A DNA stretch of 64,000 nucleotides from Sinonovacula constricta. Lineage: Eukaryota > Mollusca > Bivalvia > Cardiida > Solecurtidae. The notes beneath the pieces were generated by a model. That model saw only the letters and a list, made by a program, of their open reading frames with translations, ran no database searches and was not told where the DNA came from. The position numbers and the translations under genes were made by a program. The first letter of the stretch is position 1, and each line of letters starts with the position of its first letter. Shown here in pieces: positions 24,401 to 33,400 of the stretch. The DNA lies in assembly GCA_007844125.1 (NCBI GenBank), contig CM017556.1:76836762-76900761 (forward strand), given 5' to 3'.

Positions 24401-27400
24401 TGGCTGGCTTGTTCTTTCTGTTACACCATTTCGTCGTTTAGTAAACGTGCCATTTTATTAATAAATCGTAAGTAGCGACACGAATATATATATATATATA
24501 TATATATTAAGCGTGTTTTATATATCATATACTATACTTTAGTTTAATGTCGGTTTGCTTTATTCAAGAAGCATGTATGATTTTTCACCAAATGCCCAAG
24601 TAAATTACTGTTATGACTGTATCTGCATATGTCACCTGGCCTATATGTAATAAAGACTATTTTTAAAGGCAATCCACAGCATGACAGCACCTGTAAAACA
24701 TGAATACATACGTGTCCAATCGCCGCACAGTTTGACCCAGACCGTCAGGTTCCAGTTGTTGGTTGCATTGGGACACTGAAAAACGGCAGTCTAATTAATG
24801 TCTCTTGAAGATCAAACAACAATTACTACTTTCTGTACGTTTCATTAGCAAATTTGGAGTAGCATAGTACAGTTTTGTCTGGGAATAGATACTGTGTATA
24901 GCCCCTTTTCGCCAAACACGTTAGCAAATTGGATACAAAAGTCTCATTAGGACATAGATTTAAATTTCCATGTTCTAACGCGCAATATATCACGGTTTCG
25001 AGTTCAGATGCATATTAATTTAATCACGAAGGCCTAAAAGAGGGTGGGGAAAGTAAACGGAACAGCTATTCTATTGCCGTAAAATAGTCCCGATTTATGC
25101 CGTGATTTATCGTTTATATATGCTTCATTGTTTATAGTGGTAAACTATTGATAGTGTTAGAGTTCTGTATACTACATGTATGCAGTTCGGTGCAATTACT
25201 AGTTTTGAGAGAATCCATCATTATGCTGAAGTTCGTTGAAACCTGTACGTAATCACCTTGAAGGTCACGGTTATATGGACCTTCGCTCGGATAACCCAAT
25301 ATTAATAAGAGTTATGCAATTTACATGACCAATGAACTAACTAAGGTTAAGAGTTGAGGGCTTATGTGTTTATAATGTTCAAAGTTGCTGTGAACTTGAC
25401 CTTTATACCTCTGAACCCAAAACGAATAAGGATCGTCTTTCTATCAGACTCACGTCCCTATCAAGTTTGAGGAATGTGAGTTCAGACAAACTCTACAGAC
25501 TATAGACGGACAGACCGATCGACACACCGAGCAACCGACAAACACTTGTAAAAACACTATGCACCACCTCCTTGAAGGGCCTTATAATGATGCGAGGACG
25601 CGTTATAAAAACACAAGAACACACAACTCACCTTATATGAAAACGATGACATTTTTTCTTCTGACTTAAATTTGGAACTATTTCGTTCTCCTTGTCTTAA
25701 ACTTTATTGAAATATTTGTCCTATGAATATATACAATCTATTGAAGACAATTGAAGAGAATAGCCATACATCAAAATGTGTGTTCCTCTTTCCATTTAGT
25801 GTGATTGCTTGACTTTGGCTTAATTAATAAATAGGAACAAAATTTGATGAACGTGTGCAATAATGGAGAAGTATCATGTTGTGTATAGTAAAATAAATAG
25901 GATGGGAGCGTGTAGTACTGTGGAAATAACACAATTTATACAGTTACACAAACGGGATGGGAGAAGTAATGGGGATGTTACACATACAGACTCATACATT
26001 GCTCAGTTTCATACCGGGTTCGTTTCATAGCATTACGATAATGAACGACATGCTTATGCATACCTCTACTAACGAGAAAGGATGTCATTCAAGCGTTCAG
26101 ACACACATTTAACCGATCATAATACCTCTTCTTTATAGAAAGGGTGGCATTCAAGCGCTCCTACATACCTCTATTACAGAGACAGTACGCTATCTAGGTG
26201 TTCCTCATTGGTCAACTACAGAGAAAGGGTGACATTCAGGCGATCAAAATACATCTACTACTCAGAAAGGGAATAATTCCTGTATAATTCCTATATAGTT
26301 CCAATATACATTTATTACACAGAAAAGATGTCATTTAGGCGTTCCTACATACATTTACTACACAAAAATGGTGCAGTTAACACGCTAATACATACTACTC
26401 TACTGAGGTGCTTCAGGCGTTTCTACATACCTGTACCATTTTAGGCGGTCCTACATACATCTTCTACAGAGCAGGGTGTCATTCAGGCGTTCCTATATAC
26501 CACTACTACACAGGAATAATGCCATTTAGGCGTTCTTCCATACACCAACTACAGAGAATGGATGCCATAAACCCGTCCTGCACACCTCTTCTACCGAGAA
26601 AGGGCGGATTTCAAGCGTCCCTTATACCTATTCTACCGACCAAAGGATGCTATACACCTTTTCTACCGAGAATGTGTGCGTTCAAGTGTTCCTACCGCCA
26701 AAAGGGTACCATTCACGCGTTCCTACATCTTCTACCGCCAAAAGGGTGTCATTCAAGCGTAACTATTCAATTTTCCTACCGACAAAGAGCGAAAATCAAG
26801 CATTCCTACGCACCTCTTCTACCGAGAAAGTGTGCCGTACAGTTGTTCATACATACCTCTACTACCGAGAAAGGGTGCCATTCAAGCGTTGAAATCGAGC
26901 CGCAATTAAGAAGGACGACCTGAAAACACACACGCATCAAGGATAAATACCTGGTAATGTCAAAGATAATGTTTTATAAAGTCCCGGTGTCTTATGTAAA
27001 TAGCACATAAAGAGAACAATATTACGTGTGGTTATAAATGAAAATACTCAGATTGAATAACATCGACATTTGTTTCCAGTTATAAAATGGTCAACATAAA
27101 GCCGCAGACAAAATCCACTTTAATGTATAACTATACATGGGCTTTTGCTTGATCTCCCATAAACGTTGCTTAGTTGTAGAAAATAATAAAAGAAACTCTT
27201 GTGTGATACATTACGATATATTTTAGTCACGTAATAATTAAATCTGTAGTGTAAGTGCATTGTTCAACTAAACAACAATAACGACGCAAGGAGGGACACG
27301 TTAGTTCGACGGCAAATGTCAAGCTACTTAGTCGTAAATAATCTCAGAAATACACATAGTTGACACAAGATACACAAAGATCTACTGCAAAGAGAAATAA

Positions 27401-30400
27401 TAACGTCGTGTCAACTTTTTTATGTTATTCAGAAGTTGGAAACAAAAGTAAAAAATATATAGCGAAGTAAACAAAAATGTGAATATGGTAAAATAATGTT
27501 GCCTTCCTTAAAACTCCCTGTGTATATTCTATGATATTGGATTATCATCCGCTCTGGTATTAAATAACACTAAATTAATCAATATCTAGATATTAATATT
27601 ACTTCCAGAAAATTTTATAGGCCAGTTTATTGGTTTACGATCGAATAACGTGTTTATTTCTTAGTTTGGCATCTGTTTATACAAAAACAACAACAAAACA
27701 GTCAAATAAATAAATAAATTTTCGCCAAACAGCTAATCTTAAAAGAACATTTAAAAAGCCGTCTGTTTTACCTGTCCCGGCTGAACTGTCCTCCTGGTTC
27801 TAATTTTAAGCTCCAGGATATCAACAGCTATGGTGACTGCTGACGTCACTTCCACCATCTCTGCTCGTCTGACCAAACGACAAAGCACGTCCAAAAAGTA
27901 TATGACGAGAGGGAAGCTTAGCCAGATATAGGTCTATAATATAATCAAGAAAAAAATGTGAACGCAGTAAATGATTGGCCGACAACATTTTGACAAATAT
28001 TGTGTTGTGTGCTTTTGTAACAAGCCATATTCTCAAAGACAGCTGCAGTTATTCACCATTTTCGAAAGAAAAGAAATGTAATAGTTGTTTTTCTTGTGGA
28101 AAGGTATATTCGACATACTTTGTATAAATTATATTAAAATTATTGTTGTTTATTGCTTATTTTTATCAAAATGCTCAAGGACTTTACTCATTATCTCACA
28201 TCAGACATCTTACTGTCTCTGCTGCAGTCAAAGGAGTTCTTAATATAGTAATCGTATATGTTCTGAAATAACTATAAACAAATATTTACCCACGAAGGAG
28301 GTAACATGAGGGGGCGGAGGGGAATAGTCAATATTCTGGTTGGACAGCTCCGCAGGGAGCTGGTTGGCTGTTTTGGGGCTAAACAGTGACGTCAGATGTA
28401 AGATGGGTACCCATGCGTAACGCTTTTTGACGTTAAATCTGTAGGCCTGATTGTAATGATGGTTTTACGAAATACTATTAAGTAGCACAATATTCCACAA
28501 TATTACGTATCCGTTTTATGATTAAATTTTATATAGTGCACACTTTTCGGCAAAATTATATCCAGTCTCTTGTTCTGGGCATAAATATATTTGTCTTTAA
28601 GCCGATACTTTCATAGTACCAGAAAGTGAATGCTAAACTCATTCAAAACTTCTATTCGGTGCTGTCATGTCATGATGTTCACTATCTACTTCACTTCTTA
28701 GCATTAAGCAGCATATCTAAGTAATAACTGCATGAAGATTGTTGACAAAGCTAAAAGAATGTTTATGGTTGTTTAAATGAAGCCAATTAAATAACGGGAG
28801 TCTTACCTCTGTACCGACATGATCGAATACCGGTTCTGCACATGGTATGGAGTCGATACTGGAATTGTTTGTGGTGATGTTCACACTACACCCGGGCACG
28901 TGCTGGGCCGGGTTCAACTGGCGCCGGATTGGACCACTGTCACGTGCAAAAAGTATAAACATGATCAAAATAGTCTTATGCTTTGCCTATTTAAGAATAT
29001 TTAATCGATTTAGGGCGTAGGAGCCTACTGTGTTACAGATAACAAATAAACATCAGAGTAACAGATTAAAAAATAAATAATGATAACTTTGGTTAAAATT
29101 TGCGACGGATGCGACAACTGTCGCGTGCATTGATATTAAGTCAGAAGACAGTATGTCAAGATGCCTTAGTAATAAATAACAATAACGAATAATTCAATAC
29201 AAAAACAAAGTTTGTTTTACAATCATTTGTAAAAAGATGTCCTATTTTTAGAAAGAAATACAACTTCGCAATGTCGGTTCACAATATATGTGAGAGTAAG
29301 GAACAGTAACTCTGCCTTTGAGACTGACATAAGCTGTGAGTGGTCGAGAAGCTGCCGTTCATCGTGAAAGTTGAGGTCCAGTTGGAATCGGACTATTGGC
29401 TGTGACGTAATGAAACCCCATGTGGCGGCCATGTCTTTATGAAGCCCCGCGTGAATGGCCATGTCTTTATGCAATCCCACGAAACCTCACGTGATTGGTC
29501 ACGTCTTTATAAAACTCCATGTGATTGGCCATGTCAGTATGAAACTCCATGTGACTGACTATGTCTTTATAAAAACGCTATGCTTTTACTTACTTCACGC
29601 CGTGCAGCGCCAGCAGAATGTAAAACAATGGGTAGATGCGATGACTGTACCAAAACACGTTGAAGAATCGGCGCCTAGAACAATGAGAAAGAGTTAAAAT
29701 AAGTGCTTTAGACTACGAATATCATTATATTGTAGAATGTCCGAAAACATTCACTTTCAATAATAATGCAAGCAACTGAAACGAATGAAACATTCTTTCA
29801 CTTACTTAAACAAAAGATTCGCCAGACACTATTATATTCGATCTCTTGGTCAAATAAAAGATGTTATTTGTATTCTATTTGCCTGCTAAGTTCCCGCTGG
29901 GACTTCTTTCTTTAGGATGTTCAGTTTTTATCGCTTTGTCTCTAAGACTATGTCTGCTTGTAACCTTAACAAAACATTACTGAAGAAGAGGATTATAAGG
30001 CTGACCGGAAGCTTTAAACTGACCTGATCGGACCCAGTGTTGTCACCAGGAGTGTTACAATGATGGACATCAGCATCAACCCTGTCACACCGGACACTGT
30101 GGCGGGACAAAGAGCAAAATCTTGAATTATCCGATATGTATTCTAGATGATTACATCGTTACAGCGTATGCCAGCGTCCGTATGTTCCCTTCGGTTTAAG
30201 TTAATCAAATGGCAGCATTATACTAGGAAGAAAAAGTTCTACTATTGTTAAGATCTATAAGATTTTTAAATTTCAAAACAATATTAAATTAAATCTATAT
30301 ATATATATAATGACAAATCCGACTATAAAATATAAAATATTTCAAGTCTGCACATATAGAAATGCAACATAAATTAACCCCCCCCCCCCCAAAAAAAAAA

Positions 30401-33400
30401 CAACAACAAAAAAAACTACATGCTTGTAAAATGAAATAGTTAATAAGATACTGGTAGTGTGGTATGTTGCTTAAACACAGTAGACATGCAAGCGCTAAGA
30501 ATACATAACATTATTACTTACACGTTTTTGTTATAATGCAAAATGGTGTCTGGAATGAAAGACAAATATAAGATGAGGTTTAACTAACTAATTGTGTATA
30601 CAATAAATATGCAATCCAACAGTAAACGATTTACAATCAACAGCAAACAATATACAATCAAAGAGTCAATAATATACAATCCAACAGTAAACATATTTCA
30701 TCACAGGCCAGCTGGTATACCTCATTATATGTTCATCTTGTAACAAATTATATATATTTTAACATTTGATCATTGATAATATATTTCTTCCAACTGCTTA
30801 GACCGATGGCAAGAATATTCAGGATGCAGCTGATCATGAAAAGTCAAGGCCATGCGTTGTTGTTGTGTTTAAAATTCCATCAAAACATTGATGTTGGATG
30901 AGCAATGAGCACGTGCGATCTGTGCATGCTTGCATTCCTAGTCATTGAGTGAAAGTATCCGCTTATCAGCCCATCAGTCATTCAAAGCCCTTGTGTAAGA
31001 TGAAAGCTGAATGGAGGTAGGGATACATACCATTCCTTCCCGTTCAAATGGATTTACATCCCTGATGTTATGGCTATAATTATTGTAGAACTTGTAAGAG
31101 TTTATAACATGGCAGCTGACGTGTACGCCTGAAAAAGAACCAGTTAAATGATACAGAAGAATTTGTTCCATTCCAAAGTGTTTTTTTAGTTTCTCACAAC
31201 ATGGAAAATGATAAGACCTGAATGATTTACTACAAGGCATTTTACAAACAAAATACGTGCGTTATTATGCGATACATCACGCAAAAAACAAAATCTTTTA
31301 CCATTTTTACACGTTGATTTGTCTGTAAGGTTATAACAGTGCATAAAATATGCCAAAGTAATTTAAAATGCATTTTGTATTTTCTTGTATTCTTCGCGTT
31401 ATCAAACGACTGATGACGGCATTTGTTGTTTTTACTATTTATTATGAAATATCATAATAATGTAAATACCGTATACAATGAAAAATGTTGGAAATGTTGG
31501 GTCTCGATGTGTCAGTATGAAATTAATTTGGCCAGTATTGTATCAGATCCTTACAAAAAACTGCATATACTGTTGATTATGTGAAATAAAACGCAAAAGT
31601 TTGTCACTTTTTCGGGAAATAATACACGATGCAAATATACAATTTGTGTGAGTAGGAACTATATAAGATACCTGACAAATACATTACCAGGTTAATGTAA
31701 GTTGTCATTATTTGGTTTGTTTAGGTTATTTTCTCAGCTCTGTCTAAACAACATCCTGTGTTTACGTATTGGCTCAATGCTTGGAAAACGACTCTGCAGT
31801 TAATGTTGCGTCTAAGGTGCATAAATCCAACCACCGAGACAAAAATATCACAAAAATCCTTCGACTCTTATGCCAATCAGGCAACTAGTATGGATCTAGG
31901 GGAGTTATCCCAGTACCGAGAGCTGTCTGCTCTGGATGCACACTATTTCCAATTAGCTTTTCTTCTACCCATACTGCCAACACCTCTTATTAGAATAACA
32001 GGCAGAGGTACGTATGAGGTGCACCAGGGACTGAACCCGGCCGGTCAAACCAGATGTTATGCTAACCCTGAAATTCAAGGACCTCAAGGAGGAAAACCAT
32101 TACTACCAATGTCAGAGTCCTTGTTGTGACCCGACCCGAGATCAAAGTTAGTGTATTCCGATCTACCAGCGGACATTGTACCTCTGAAATATGACGCCGA
32201 TAAATGAGGATATCTTCTTTGAAAGATTCTTAAAATTTGCCTCAAATTGTTTGTACTCGATACTTATTTAATACACGTTTCCCTCACCTACCTACCTATT
32301 TATCTACCTATCTATCTAGCTACCTACCTACCTACTTATCTACCTACGTACCCTCCTACGTACGTACCTATCTACCTACCTAGTCCATAATTCCTATTTG
32401 TCGCAAATGATTCGACACGAACCACCTCTATTATTTTGTTATAGCATTGTTGTTTTGAAATATTCCCCATGCTGTACTTGAACTGTACCTGGCTCGAAAT
32501 AAATTGTATTGTCTGTCTGTCTGTCTTATTAAGTCAACACGTTGGTTATTTCCAAATTTAAGTCTCTTTTTTACAGTTAATAATAGTCATAATAAAATAA
32601 TTATGGTTAACATGATTGATTTGCAGAGCGTTTATTAATACATCGAGAGCAAACAACAAAACTTGTAGTTTTAATAATTATCTATCTTTCAATAATGTCA
32701 AACCCCTGATGGGGACCTATATTATAAGTGTATCCTGATTCGGGTTGAACATATCTGCGTTCCTGATCGAGGATTGCACTGTAACTACAGTACATACCAG
32801 TGAATGAGACAATGACGTAGGCCATGAAGATGTGGAATGATCGTCCGTCCCAAGAAGAAAGGCGCAGAGGAATGTACTGAAACACAGCACAAACAAAGAA
32901 ACGCGTCATACTTACACTAGAATTTCTAGCTATTATTAGTTTTAAGGTTCAACGTCTTATAAAACATTCTCGGGCATCCTGAACTCACAGCGGATGTTTG
33001 GGTGTAATGTGTCAATACAACATTTTTTCATATTCTTAAATTTAATGATAATTTAATTTTGATTTTGGAACGCGGATAGAAATATATTATTCCTAAGACA
33101 CATTCTGTCAAAATAAACGACATAAACATTTAAGAAATTCAGTATGCATTTGTCGAGTAAGCATTTGTTATTTTTGGTATTAACAGATCTAGCTATGTAC
33201 CTTCTTTAGTCTGATATATGTACTTATACGTTTTATGATTTGTACTTGTTGAAATGCTTGTGTTTATTCTTAAGCCACGTTAGACACACAAGGAAGTTAA
33301 CTTATATGTATGAACTCTGTTTAGTTTGGCACATCTAGCTGCACTTTTTATATAAACATTTGTCCGGTTTAAGTATGTACCCACCTTTCTTATGAGATAG

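Noticed and set aside
26408..26923. 171-codon plus-strand open frame
   Set aside because: It lies antisense to NOX exon 11 and over the exon-derived minisatellite.
31758..32129. 123-codon plus-strand open frame
   Set aside because: Runs through a SINE fragment inside NOX intron 4; no domain or splice support.
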